The notes under the pieces were generated by a model that was not told the origin of the DNA, ran no database searches, and saw only the letters and a program-made list of their open reading frames with translations. The position numbers and the translations under genes are program-made. A DNA stretch of 57,616 nucleotides from Anaerolineae bacterium (GTDB lineage Bacteria > Chloroflexota > Anaerolineae > Caldilineales > Caldilineaceae): the NCBI GenBank assembly GCA_030432295.1, contig JAUIHI010000040.1:1-57616 (forward strand). Reading direction: 5' to 3'. Position 1 is the first letter of the stretch. Each line of letters starts with the position of its first letter. This document shows, one piece after another, positions 7,698 to 15,845 of the stretch.

Positions 7698-9134
7698 TTA
7701 TTCTCCCAGCGAAGCCGCCGCATTGACGCGCCCATCGCCGAAGAAAGCCTTGTCACCCACATCGTCAGCGCCCTTCTTCAGCACCTTCTCCACTTTGTTC
7801 GGGTCCATCTCCCCCCCATTTTTGCCAATCACCAGAGCCGCCACCCCGGAAACGTGGGGCACCGCTGCGCTGGTTCCTGATGACCAGGTCCACAGGAAGG
7901 GGGCAGCCGTGGGGCCGATCACCAGATCGAAGTAGCCGCAGGGGATTGGGTAGCCGCCATAGTCGATAGTGCAGCTTGGATCCTGGTTGAGCAATGTTGT
8001 GTTGCCCCCTGGCGCAGCAAAGTCCACCAGTTTTTTCCCGTAGTTGGAATAGGTGGCGAAGGTGTCCAGTTCGGTGGACGGGTTGAATATCCAGCCGTTT
8101 GGACCGGTGGCAGAAACGGCAATCACTTTGTCCGATTCTGCGGGCAGAAAGTAGTTCTTGCCGTTGTGATCCGTGTCTGTGCCGTCGTTGCCCGCAGCCG
8201 CGATGATCACCGAACCCTTTTTGTGGGCATATTTGGTGGCCCGATCGAGCAGCTTCTTAAGTTCCTTCGCGTCCTTTTTGCTGACACAGCCGTCGTCGTT
8301 GCAATAGCCGTCTTTGTCCAACCAGCCGCCCAGGCTGATGTTGATGATGTCGGCGTCGATGTCCGCAGCATAGACGATACCCGCGGCCAGCCAGGCAAAC
8401 TTCCCTTCGGAACTGTATCCAATCGGCGAGTTGGCGTCAGGCAGCCAGGTCAGCACCCGCACACCCACAATCTCCGCCTCGGGCGCAACACCGATAATGC
8501 CGGTGCCGTTGTCCGCGGCCGCGGCTATCCCGGCTACGTGGCTGGAATGGCTGGGGAAATTCATCGGCGTGAAGGGATTTGTGTCGCCGGGAATGAAGGA
8601 TTTGCTGAGTCCCACATTCAGGTTTGGCTTCAGGTCTGGGTGGTAGTCGAGAGTACCGTTGCCATACACATCGCCATACAGAAGGCCGTCGTCCACAATC
8701 GCAATCCGTACACCCGCGCCCAACGCGCCCTGTGCCCAGGCTTCTGGCGCGTCGATGGCGTCCAGACCCCACTGAAAACCGTAGTAGAAGTCGTCGTCGG
8801 GCATGGGCGGGCTGACTGTGGGTGGAGCGGTGGGCTGAAAGCCGGGCAGGTAGAAGTTGATTTGAACGTCCGGCGCAACCGACTCCACATCGACCACGCC
8901 CTCCATCTCGGCCTGGAAATTCGGATTGGCCGAAGTCAACACCGCCAGGCCGATTGCTGGCACTGTATAGGCCACTGTGCCGCCTTTCTCCGCCGCAGCC
9001 TGGGCCAGATCCGCAGGCAGTTTGTCGGCCTTTCCCAGCAAAATGTAGGATCGAACTGGCTCTTGGGCGTTCGCTACCGGCGCAAATAGGGAGAGAATCA
9101 GTACAATGCCGATCAGGCGTGTGAGTCGTTGCAT
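7698..9134 (-). CDS. Secreted subtilisin-like serine protease (S8)
   Basis: 478 residues from ATG 9134, chosen because it opens directly into a signal peptide (basic M-Q-R-L-T-R, hydrophobic core, A-N-A-Q cleavage around residue 23). Next come an inhibitor-I9-like propeptide (about 25-92), a short linker and the catalytic domain. The triad is Asp148 in I-V-D-D-G, His196 in S-H-S-S-H-V-A-G, and Ser in S-G-T-S-A-A-V-P-H-V-S-G near the C-terminus; the oxyanion Asn region A-A-A-G-N-D-G is also present. The usual H-G-T-H has become H-S-S-H. It should be a secreted, self-processing endoprotease. It lacks the LPxVxR tail found on the larger exported proteins here. Confidence 0.93.
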   Translation of the reverse strand: MQRLTRLIGIVLILSLFAPVANAQEPVRSYILLGKADKLPADLAQAAAEKGGTVAYTVPAIGLAVLTSANPNFQAEMEGVVDVESVAPDVQINFYLPGFQPTAPPTVSPPMPDDDFYYGFQWGLDAIDAPEAWAQGALGAGVRIAIVDDGLLYGDVYGNGTLDYHPDLKPNLNVGLSKSFIPGDTNPFTPMNFPSHSSHVAGIAAAADNGTGIIGVAPEAEIVGVRVLTWLPDANSPIGYSSEGKFAWLAAGIVYAADIDADIINISLGGWLDKDGYCNDDGCVSKKDAKELKKLLDRATKYAHKKGSVIIAAAGNDGTDTDHNGKNYFLPAESDKVIAVSATGPNGWIFNPSTELDTFATYSNYGKKLVDFAAPGGNTTLLNQDPSCTIDYGGYPIPCGYFDLVIGPTAAPFLWTWSSGTSAAVPHVSGVAALVIGKNGGEMDPNKVEKVLKKGADDVGDKAFFGDGRVNAAASLGE

Positions 9135-9344
9135 TTTTAGCTCCTTCTGGGTAAAAAGGTTCCATCGATCTGACAATAGCGTTCAAAATAACGCACATCT
9201 ATGCTATCGCAGGCCTGATCTTGTAACTATCCCGTAAATTGCTGATACGAGCAGTATTTATTTGGCAAGCAGAGATTCCGAGAGCGATTGGATCTGCTCC
9301 CGGCTTGGGTATCTCTATTGGTTGGCGAAACAGTCGTTGGGGGA

Positions 9345-10331
9345 TTAGTGCGCGTGGGGAATGGGTGCACCGGTGGGGTTGCTTGTGTAGAGCGTTTCCC
9401 GGTGGCTGAGTCCACGAATTTCGTCAGGAGAAGGTACGTTGTGGGCTTCCATCCAGGCCAGCATTTCGTCCCGGATCAGCGAAAGGGTGTCGCCGCCCCG
9501 GTAGTAGATTGCGCTGCCCACGCCCACGGCGGTCGCACCGGCCATCAGCATTTCGATGGCATCCTGCCCGGTGGAGACGCCGCCCGTGCCGATAATCGGA
9601 ATCTCCGGGCAGGCGCGCCGGGCGTCGTAGACCGCTTTGAGGGCAATGGGTTTCAGTGCCGGGCCGCTCAGCCCGCCGCTGCGGTTGGCGAGAATTGTCT
9701 GGCCGCTTTCCGGGTCAATCAGCAGTCCCGGCATTGTGTTGACAGCGCAGAGTGCGTCCGCGCCAGCCTCTACAACAGCCCGGGCGATCCGACCGATGCT
9801 GGGCACATTCGGCGCCAGTTTGACGATGACCGGAATGGCGAATGGAGCGACCGCCTCTGCCACAAAACCGGTCACCTCGGCCGCGCTTTGGGGATTGGCG
9901 GCGAAGGGTTCGCCAAATTCGCTGCTCACATTCGGGCAGGAGATGTTGACTTCGATGTAGTCGGGCCGGGCTTCGGCCACAATCCGGGCCACATCGCCAA
10001 ACTCCGCGGCTGTGCCCGCAAAGATACTGGCGATCAGTGGCACGCCAAGCGGGGCAAGCTCCGCCTGGGCCTGACGCAGCAGACCGACCTCCTCGTCTGC
10101 GCCCGGATTGGCCAGGCCGATGGCGTTGATCAGTCCGTGTTCCCAGGCCACGCAGGAGGGGTTGACGTGACCCGCGCGCGGCACAGGCCCGCAGCTTTTG
10201 GCCGTCACCGCACCCGCTCCGGTGGAAGCAGCCCGCACCAGCAGGCTGACAGTCGTCCCCCAAATTCCGCTGGCAAGCACCAGAGGTGTGGGCAAAATGT
10301 GATTGAGGAAAGGGGTTTGCAGAATGGACAT
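9345..10331 (-). CDS. pyrD: Dihydroorotate dehydrogenase, class 1B type catalytic subunit
   Basis: 328 residues from ATG 10331; the frame continues upstream only through the 10373-10440 palindrome, so that extension is not coding. FMN-barrel markers: L-A-S-G-I-W-G at the N-terminus, K-S (residues 45-46), N-x-S-C132-P-N with the Cys base used by class 1 enzymes, V-K-L-A-P-N, a T-x-P-G-x-x-I-D segment, G-L-S-G-P-A-x-K-P-I-A-L and I-I-G-T-G-G-V. It oxidises dihydroorotate to orotate in pyrimidine synthesis. No PyrK electron-transfer subunit lies beside it, so class 1B rests on sequence alone. Confidence 0.9.
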   Translation of the reverse strand: MSILQTPFLNHILPTPLVLASGIWGTTVSLLVRAASTGAGAVTAKSCGPVPRAGHVNPSCVAWEHGLINAIGLANPGADEEVGLLRQAQAELAPLGVPLIASIFAGTAAEFGDVARIVAEARPDYIEVNISCPNVSSEFGEPFAANPQSAAEVTGFVAEAVAPFAIPVIVKLAPNVPSIGRIARAVVEAGADALCAVNTMPGLLIDPESGQTILANRSGGLSGPALKPIALKAVYDARRACPEIPIIGTGGVSTGQDAIEMLMAGATAVGVGSAIYYRGGDTLSLIRDEMLAWMEAHNVPSPDEIRGLSHRETLYTSNPTGAPIPHAH

Positions 10332-10372
10332 TGGGAGAGAATCGCCTTTGTATTGACTGCCTGAAAATAGCT

Positions 10373-10440
10373 TGTATACACGGATAAAAAGGAACACGGA
10401 TTAGCCTGAAAATCCGTGTTCCTTTTTATCCGTGTATACA
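10373..10440. terminator. Perfect 30-bp-arm palindrome (repeat family copy 2)
   Basis: The arms at 10373-10402 and 10411-10440 are perfectly complementary with an eight-base loop. It is the same family as 7584-7650. It lies 14 bp beyond the stop of the bactofilin-like gene and upstream of pyrD, and could end the former's transcript. Confidence 0.75.
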
Positions 10441-10454
10441 TAATGAAGAACTGC

Positions 10455-11879
10455 TCAATCTTCTTCGGACAACGCCGCGGCCTGTTCCCGCAATTCGTCC
10501 CGCACCACCCGCTCCGGTGGCCAGCCGATGATGTCGGAAATTTCCTCCGGTGTCAATGCCGCCAGCGCTGCAAAGGTGGTGATGCCCGCTGCCTTCAATC
10601 GCAGATCAAAGGCGGGTCCGATGCCCTTCAGTCGGGTAAAGTCGGCGGGTTCGGCGCTGGGTATCCCCGCGCCAGCCTGGAGCGCGTTCCGCTCGGACTC
10701 GGTCAGGCCCAGATTATCCCCGCTTGCAAATGTGCCGGGTGTCGGGCTGTCAGATTCTGCTCCGTCCGCTGGCTCTACCTGCTCGACAGGCGTGTCTGCG
10801 GCAAGCAGCGCCGGTCCGTCATCTTTCCGGCGGGTGCGTCGGGCCAAATTCACCAGCACCCCGCCGACACCGGGGGCGATCAGCAACAGCCCCAGAATGA
10901 AGCCAACACAGGCTAGCAACGCCCAGAAGAAGAAGGCGATTCCCGTAAGTATCAGTGCCGTCAGTGCTACATAAACCAGGGCTGGAATGCGTGTCAGCGC
11001 ACCGTCGCCGCTGAGCGCGGCCAGCTTTTCACCGATCCACCAGGCAGTGGCTGCCCAGCCCAGCAACCCGGCAATGGCCAACAGGCTGCTCAACAGAAAA
11101 CCGGCGGGAGCCAAACAGATGGTGGCAAAAAGCCCCATTGAGAGGAAAGCGATAACCAGCGAGACGACCAGACCCACGGCAAAAGAGAGCGCCGGTTCCG
11201 CCTCGGCAGTCTCGGCCACCTGCTTGACCTGGGCCGGAGCCAGCCAGACAATCAGCACCACCAGCCCGGTGATGAGCAGTGTCCACAGCACGGCCCGAAC
11301 CAGTCGCCAGAAGAAGAGCACCAGCCAGGATCGCCCGTCTGCCTGGCCGCGCAACTGGGGCGCACTGTTGGTGTCTGTCCCGCTGTCGCCCTCAAACTGT
11401 CCCTCCCAACCCCGGTTGGTTCCGCCTATGAAATTGCCCCCCACGTGCGCGCCGTCGGCCCGGCTCACTGCGCCGCCCACAATGCTCACGTCGCCTTCGA
11501 TGCGGGCGGTGGCGGCCAGAGAAGCGTCCCCCTGCACGACTGCCAGATCGCCCCGAATCTGCCCGGCCACATCCACATCACCCCGCACCACCGACAGATC
11601 ACCATTGATGACCCCCCCGGTGCGGATGGTCACATCCCCGTTGAGAACGGCCACATTGTCGTTGATCACCTGGCCGTCGCTCACCAGAAAGTCTTCGTTG
11701 AAGATGCGTTGGTCCGGGCTGAAACCAACCGGGCTGAAATCAGCCTGGGAGAAACCCCAGTCGGGGGTGTCTGCCCTGTCTTCTGCCTGGGCCGCGGGGG
11801 CAAAGAGAAGGCCGAGGGTGGCAAGGGTGATGAGTGTGGCTGCGAGCAGCCAACGGGTATTGTGGGTCAATTTGTTCAT
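10455..11879 (-). CDS. Exported polymer-forming (bactofilin-like) membrane protein with C-terminal helix-hairpin-helix domain
   Basis: 474 residues. A signal-like helix (about 10-32, A-Q-A cleavage) is followed by short G-D-V/G-D-L repeats (about 70-155) of the beta-helix kind seen in bactofilin/polymer-forming domains. Several membrane helices follow (about 185-345). The cytoplasmic tail ends in F-T-R-L-K-G-I-G-P-A-F (about 410-470), a helix-hairpin-helix of the kind often annotated as 'DNA nuclease-like' but also used in protein contacts. It is third in the operon with the ECF sigma factor and anti-sigma factor, suggesting an envelope role under that sigma factor. Exact function unknown. 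Confidence 0.75.
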   Translation of the reverse strand: MNKLTHNTRWLLAATLITLATLGLLFAPAAQAEDRADTPDWGFSQADFSPVGFSPDQRIFNEDFLVSDGQVINDNVAVLNGDVTIRTGGVINGDLSVVRGDVDVAGQIRGDLAVVQGDASLAATARIEGDVSIVGGAVSRADGAHVGGNFIGGTNRGWEGQFEGDSGTDTNSAPQLRGQADGRSWLVLFFWRLVRAVLWTLLITGLVVLIVWLAPAQVKQVAETAEAEPALSFAVGLVVSLVIAFLSMGLFATICLAPAGFLLSSLLAIAGLLGWAATAWWIGEKLAALSGDGALTRIPALVYVALTALILTGIAFFFWALLACVGFILGLLLIAPGVGGVLVNLARRTRRKDDGPALLAADTPVEQVEPADGAESDSPTPGTFASGDNLGLTESERNALQAGAGIPSAEPADFTRLKGIGPAFDLRLKAAGITTFAALAALTPEEISDIIGWPPERVVRDELREQAAALSEED

Positions 11880-11967
11880 TACACACCTTCACAAAGAACG
11901 ACTCAATGGGTATCGAATCAATGGGTATCAAACGGAATCCCGGAAGCACAGGCGCATCCGGGATGGT

Positions 11968-12573
11968 TTAGGACGAATAGACATCGACCATCTGCAACGA
12001 CCGGCGCAGATAGCGGGACCACATAACCAGCACGCCGCCTGCCAGCACTACATAACCGGCCAACAGACCGACAGCCGATGGTTGCTCTGTCACCCCACCC
12101 AGCAGGGCAAGGAGGGAATTGCCGACGACTGTCACGGCTGTCCAGACATAGGCCAGCCAGTGCAGGCTGTCGGTGAACCAGCTCACCTGATTGTAGAGCA
12201 GCCCACCGATGACCAGTGCCACACCGGCCACGCCGATCAGCCACATCACCAGTGTCAGCGCGCCGAGCAGAATGCCCATACGCACCTGCCGTCGCCGGTC
12301 CTGGGCTGCCAGCCGCAGGCCGAAATTCTGTGCAAAGGCAGGGGAAGGCGCCGTCATCGGCGCGGCGTGCAGTGCCGCGTCGAGAGATTGCCACAGATTC
12401 CACTGGGCGCGGCAGCGGTTGCAGTCGGCCAAATGGGCGTCCAACTGGGCCTGTTCTCCGCTTTCCAGCAGATTGTCCAGGGCCAGGGACATCAGCATCC
12501 CGTATTCGTCGTGGTTGTTCATTTCGGCTTCGTCCTCCATCGGAACGAGCGGCTGGGGTTGTAGAACTGTCAT
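11968..12573 (-). CDS. Zinc-finger anti-sigma factor, membrane bound
   Basis: 201 residues from ATG 12573. An anti-sigma zinc-binding motif H47-x3-C51-x2-C54 lies in the first 60 residues, followed by two to four hydrophobic helices (about 105-195). ZAS-domain proteins hold an ECF sigma factor at the membrane until a signal releases it. The gene lies 73 bp downstream of the sigma gene on the same strand. The gap carries a GCAAGTCGAAAGTGGCAGGTGGCAAG-like genomic repeat, so the normal tight coupling has been loosened. Confidence 0.85.
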   Translation of the reverse strand: MTVLQPQPLVPMEDEAEMNNHDEYGMLMSLALDNLLESGEQAQLDAHLADCNRCRAQWNLWQSLDAALHAAPMTAPSPAFAQNFGLRLAAQDRRRQVRMGILLGALTLVMWLIGVAGVALVIGGLLYNQVSWFTDSLHWLAYVWTAVTVVGNSLLALLGGVTEQPSAVGLLAGYVVLAGGVLVMWSRYLRRSLQMVDVYSS

Positions 12574-12646
12574 TGTGTCACCGTTCAGGTTGCAAGTCGA
12601 AAGTGGCAGGTGGCAAGTCTGATTTCCCACCGATTACTGTTTACTG

Positions 12647-13321
12647 CTAACTGGCCGCACCTGTAAGTGAGGCCCGCAGGGGAGCGCCGAGGCTCTGGCC
12701 CAATGCGGGTCGGGTACGGGCAGGTTCCTTCGCATAGGCAGGCTGCGCGGGCTGCATTTTCCCCCGAATGGCGGCCTGGGAGCGTTCGTACTCTTCGGCC
12801 AGCTTTTGCCGGGCACGGAAGAGACGGCTCTTGACAGCGGGCAAGCTCAAGTCCATAATTTCCCCGATTTCCTGATAGCTGCATTCCTGCCAGTAGCGCA
12901 GAACCAGCGGCGTGCGGTAGTCGGAGGGCAGCAGTTCCACCAACGCCTGCATCTCCTCGGCGCTCTCGGCGCTGAGGAGGGACTCTTCCGGTTTGTCCTC
13001 GTCGCCTTGCAAGGAAAAGACAACCGGTGAATCGTCCAGCGGTACAACCGTCACCCGCCGTTTGCGCAGGCGGTCGATGCAGTGGTGGTTGGCGATGGAA
13101 AAGACCCACGTGCTGAATTTGTGATCCGGGTTGTATTGATGCAGCCGGGACCAGGCGCGCAAAAATGTCTCCTGCGCGGCGTCCTCGGCTTCTTCCAGAT
13201 CGCCCAGCATTCGATAGGTCAGACTCATCACTGGCCGCTGGTAGGCTTCGACCAGACGGCAAAAGGCTTGCTGGTCGCCCTTGCGGGCCAGTTCCAACCA
13301 GCGCTGTTCCTGTTCATTCAT
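12647..13321 (-). CDS. ECF-type RNA polymerase sigma factor (SigW/RpoE-like)
   Basis: 224 residues from ATG 13321. Region 2 is clear: F-x-x-L-V-E-A-Y-Q-R-P-V, A-E-D-A-A-Q-E-T-F-L-R-A-W, and F-S-T-W-V-F-S-I-A-N-H-H-C-I-D-x-L-R-K-R. After a linker comes region 4: Y-Q-E-I-G-E-I-M-D-L-S-L-P-A-V-K-S-R-L-F-R-A-R-Q-K-L. There is no region 1 or 3. It would direct polymerase to a small regulon. The anti-sigma factor is the next gene. A candidate self-recognised promoter lies at 13361-13386 (minus). Confidence 0.93.
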   Translation of the reverse strand: MNEQEQRWLELARKGDQQAFCRLVEAYQRPVMSLTYRMLGDLEEAEDAAQETFLRAWSRLHQYNPDHKFSTWVFSIANHHCIDRLRKRRVTVVPLDDSPVVFSLQGDEDKPEESLLSAESAEEMQALVELLPSDYRTPLVLRYWQECSYQEIGEIMDLSLPAVKSRLFRARQKLAEEYERSQAAIRGKMQPAQPAYAKEPARTRPALGQSLGAPLRASLTGAAS

Positions 13322-13360
13322 CGGGAGTGCCTCATTCGTTACGACTACTCTATTGTGCAA

Positions 13361-13386
13361 TACGCAGCCAAAATCGGAAAGTTTCG
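13361..13386 (-). promoter_or_regulatory. Candidate ECF autoregulatory promoter
   Basis: On the minus strand CGAAAC (13386-13381), exactly 16 nt, then CGTA (13364-13361) match the SigW-class pattern TGAAAC-N16-CGTA except at the first base. The ATG follows 39 nt after the -10. Location before the ECF sigma gene is where autoregulation is usual. Confidence 0.5.
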
Positions 13387-13458
13387 TCAACAGGCGACCA
13401 GAACTGCCCAGTTTTCCGAAACCCGGCAAGTCTTACGCTGCCACAAAGCCGCTTTGGT

Positions 13459-13488
13459 TTGATTTTGCCTTTGGCTGTCGGGTATAAT
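13459..13488 (+). promoter_or_regulatory. Candidate sigma-70 promoter for the chelatase gene
   Basis: TTGATT (13459-13464), an 18-nt spacer and a perfect TATAAT (13483-13488). It gives a leader of about 170 nt before ATG 13664. The 342-bp divergent gap 13322-13663 otherwise shows only the ECF promoter candidate and AT-rich stretches. Confidence 0.55.
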
Positions 13489-13663
13489 AAAAAGATGCTC
13501 CGCCCACAAGTGTGCTTTTTCGACAAATATCGCTTTTTGTTGAAAACATAGATTCGAGTATAACCAGCTTTTGACAACAATACCTGCCCGGACTCTGACT
13601 CTACTTTGACCGGGCGCTGACAATTCTCCCGACTCTTTGCCTCAAGCCCCAAAGGAAACGACT

Positions 13664-14791
13664 ATGCGAGTAACCTATCCATTCACCGCCATCGTCGGCC
13701 AGGAAAAAATGAAGCGGGCACTCCTGCTTAACGCCGTCAACCCGCTGATCGGTGGCGTCCTCATCAGGGGGGAACGAGGCACAGCCAAATCGACCGCTGC
13801 CCGTGGTCTGGCCGCCCTGCTCCCTGCCATCCAGGCCGTGGACGGCTGCCCCTTTGCCTGCCGACCCGACCAGACCGCGGGCCTCTGCTCTTCCTGCCGT
13901 CTGGCCGCCGAGACCGGCGAAATGCCCGTGAGTATGCGGGACACCCCTTTTATAGACTTGCCCGTCTCTGCCACCGAAGACCGGGTGGTGGGTACACTGG
14001 ACATTGAAAAGGCCATCCAAAAGGGTGAGCGCCACTTTGAACCGGGCATTCTGGCCGCGGCCAACCGGGGCGTTCTCTATGTGGACGAAGTAAATCTCCT
14101 CGACGATCACGTGGTGGACCTGTTGCTGGACAGCGCAGCGATGGGTGTCAACGTCGTCGAGCGGGAAGGTATCAGCGTCCAACACCCCTCCCGTTTTGTG
14201 CTGGTCGGCTCGATGAACCCGGAAGAGGGCGACCTGCGCCCCCAACTGTTGGACCGCTTCGCCCATTCGGTGGATGTGGTGGGTATCCACACGCCGAAGG
14301 AACGGGTGGAGATTCTGCGCCGCCGCACCCGCTTCGAGCAGGACGCGGCCCGTTTCGGCGCCGACTTCGCCGGTGATGCCAGCACATTGGGCGAGCGTAT
14401 TATCGCGGCTCGCCGTCTCTACGAGAGCGTGACCTATACGGACAAAGACCTCTACACAATCGCCGCTCTCACCTCCAGCTTCCACGTGGATGGCCACCGG
14501 GCGGACATTGTGATTCTGAAAACGGCCCGTGCCCAGGCTGCCTTTGAGGGCCGGACGGCCATCACCGACCGGGACATTCTCGTGGCCGCGGAGCTGGCCC
14601 TGCCCCACCGGATGAAGAAGCAGCCCTTCCAGGATGCGGCCCTGCGCCCGGAGCAGTTGGAGTCCAATATGCGCCAGGCTCGGGCCGAGGCCGAGGAAGC
14701 CTTTGACGAAGACGAGGCTATGGAAGAAGCCGACGCCAGCGGGGCATCATCGGAAAAAAAAGCACAGAGGGTGATGAATCCGACGAACTAG
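13664..14791 (+). CDS. chlD: Mg/Co-chelatase AAA+ subunit (zero-frame product of a frameshift gene)
   Basis: 375 residues from ATG 13664 (the preceding AAAGGAAAC supplies a Shine-Dalgarno). This is a ChlI/BchI-type AAA+ ATPase: [10 protein letters not shown] start, Walker A G-E-R-G-T-A-K42-S, a Cys-rich insert (C-P-F-A-C ... C-S-S-C), Walker [12 protein letters not shown], and sensor [18 protein letters not shown]. After the lid domain comes an acidic tail, then stop at 14789-14791. AAA+ rings of this family power metal insertion into tetrapyrroles. Eight A residues near the end place this frame next to the VWA frame; see the fused entry. Confidence 0.9.
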   Translation: MRVTYPFTAIVGQEKMKRALLLNAVNPLIGGVLIRGERGTAKSTAARGLAALLPAIQAVDGCPFACRPDQTAGLCSSCRLAAETGEMPVSMRDTPFIDLPVSATEDRVVGTLDIEKAIQKGERHFEPGILAAANRGVLYVDEVNLLDDHVVDLLLDSAAMGVNVVEREGISVQHPSRFVLVGSMNPEEGDLRPQLLDRFAHSVDVVGIHTPKERVEILRRRTRFEQDAARFGADFAGDASTLGERIIAARRLYESVTYTDKDLYTIAALTSSFHVDGHRADIVILKTARAQAAFEGRTAITDRDILVAAELALPHRMKKQPFQDAALRPEQLESNMRQARAEAEEAFDEDEAMEEADASGASSEKKAQRVMNPTN

Positions 14792-15729
14792 ACGGTTCGC
14801 CGGAGGGGGGCGAAGGGGGTGTTGCTGAACCCAACGCTGCCCCTCAGCAGAGTTCATCACCCGGAGACGACAAGGGCGCACGCAAACCTATCAATGTGGG
14901 CGACGTCTTCGAGGCGCGCAAGTTTGACACGCCCCTGGACAAAGTGACCCGTGAACAGACGGGCAAGCGTTCGTATAGTCAAACGGATCGCAAGCGAGGG
15001 CGCTACATCAAAGCCCGGCCTGCCGGCGACAAGACCGACGACATCGCCTTCGATGCGACGTTGCGGGCGGCTTCTATACATCAGAAAGAGCGGGCGAAGA
15101 CCAGCGACAACGATCTGGCCCTGAAGCTGCGTATGTCTGACCTGCAACGCAAAGTGCGGGTGCGGCGCACGGGCAATCTGATTCTCTTTGTGGTGGATGC
15201 GAGTTGGTCGATGGCAGCCAGCGAGCGGATGGAAGCCACCAAAGGAGCTATCTTCAGCCTGCTCGTTGATGCTTACCAGCGCCGGGATCAGGTGGGTCTG
15301 GTCGTCTTCCAGCGGGACAAAGCCCGTGTGGTGCTGCCTCCCACCAGCAGTGTGGACCTGGCCGAGAAAGCGCTCAAAGATCTGCCCGTGGGTGGCAAGA
15401 CGCCCTTGAGCAGCGGTCTGCTGGCGGCCTGGCAGGTGGTGGAAGCGGCCAAGCGCAAGGACGCGGAGATGCGTCCGCTGGTGATTCTGCTCACCGACGG
15501 CGCGGGCAATGTGAGTATGACCGGTATGCCCGCCCAGGAGGAGGCCATGCGTATGGCCGAACTCTTCGACCAGGGGGATGTGCGTTCGATTGTGATCAAT
15601 ATGGAACACATGGCCTTTGATCGGGGGCTGGCCCAGGCGTTGGCCGACCACATGGGTGGCGTCTGCCACAATCTGCCCGATCTGCGGGCGGATACGCTGC
15701 TCAATACAGTCAAACGCGAAATTAAGTGA
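13664..15729 (+). CDS. chlD: ChlD-like AAA+/VWA chelatase subunit made by -1 frameshift
   Basis: Predicted 688-residue product if ribosomes slip -1 at A8 (14754-14761): 366 residues in frame 0, then 322 in frame -1. The second part starts with an acidic Ser/Glu/Gly/Pro linker, standard between the AAA+ and VWA halves of ChlD/BchD. It then has the I-G-x-N-integrin-binding-like region and a VWA domain with an intact MIDAS, D512-A-S-W-S516. The VWA frame has no ATG before 15133; the only earlier start is a GTG at 14896 with no Shine-Dalgarno, inside the linker. Independent initiation is therefore unlikely. Programmed frameshifting in chlD genes, giving small and medium cobaltochelatase subunits from one gene, is described in the literature. 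A homopolymer sequencing error is the alternative. Confidence 0.75.
14754..14803 (+). promoter_or_regulatory. Candidate -1 programmed ribosomal frameshift signal
   Basis: Zero-frame codons GAA-AAA-AAA-GCA (14753-14764) present the slippery heptamer A-AAA-AAA followed by G. Eighteen nt downstream is a hairpin (14780-14788 with 14795-14803, eight pairs and one A-C mismatch, six-base loop). The zero-frame stop TAG (14789-14791) sits in its loop. The two frames overlap from 14707 to 14791. The spacer is longer than the usual 5-9 nt, so the hairpin's role is less sure than the slip site. Confidence 0.65.
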
Positions 15730-15737
15730 TAGATACG

Positions 15738-15800
15738 AAACCACGAAGGCACAAAGTCACAAAGAATAGTTTCCTTTGTGTCTTTGTGCCTTCGTGGTTT
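15738..15800. repeat. Inverted repeat after chlD (ACCACGAAGGCACAAAG family)
   Basis: The 27-base arms 15738-15764 and 15774-15800 differ at one position, with a nine-base loop. It may act as the chlD terminator. A single-arm relative lies inside the next gene at 16040-16066. Confidence 0.8.
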
Positions 15801-15845
15801 TATTGTACGGCGGACTGTTAGTCCGTCCAGCGTAGGTGGGTGGGA

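Noticed and set aside
14896-15729. VWA protein started independently at GTG 14896
   Set aside because: No Shine-Dalgarno, start inside the acidic linker, and upstream codons in the same frame encode linker sequence back to the A8 run; the frameshift model explains more.
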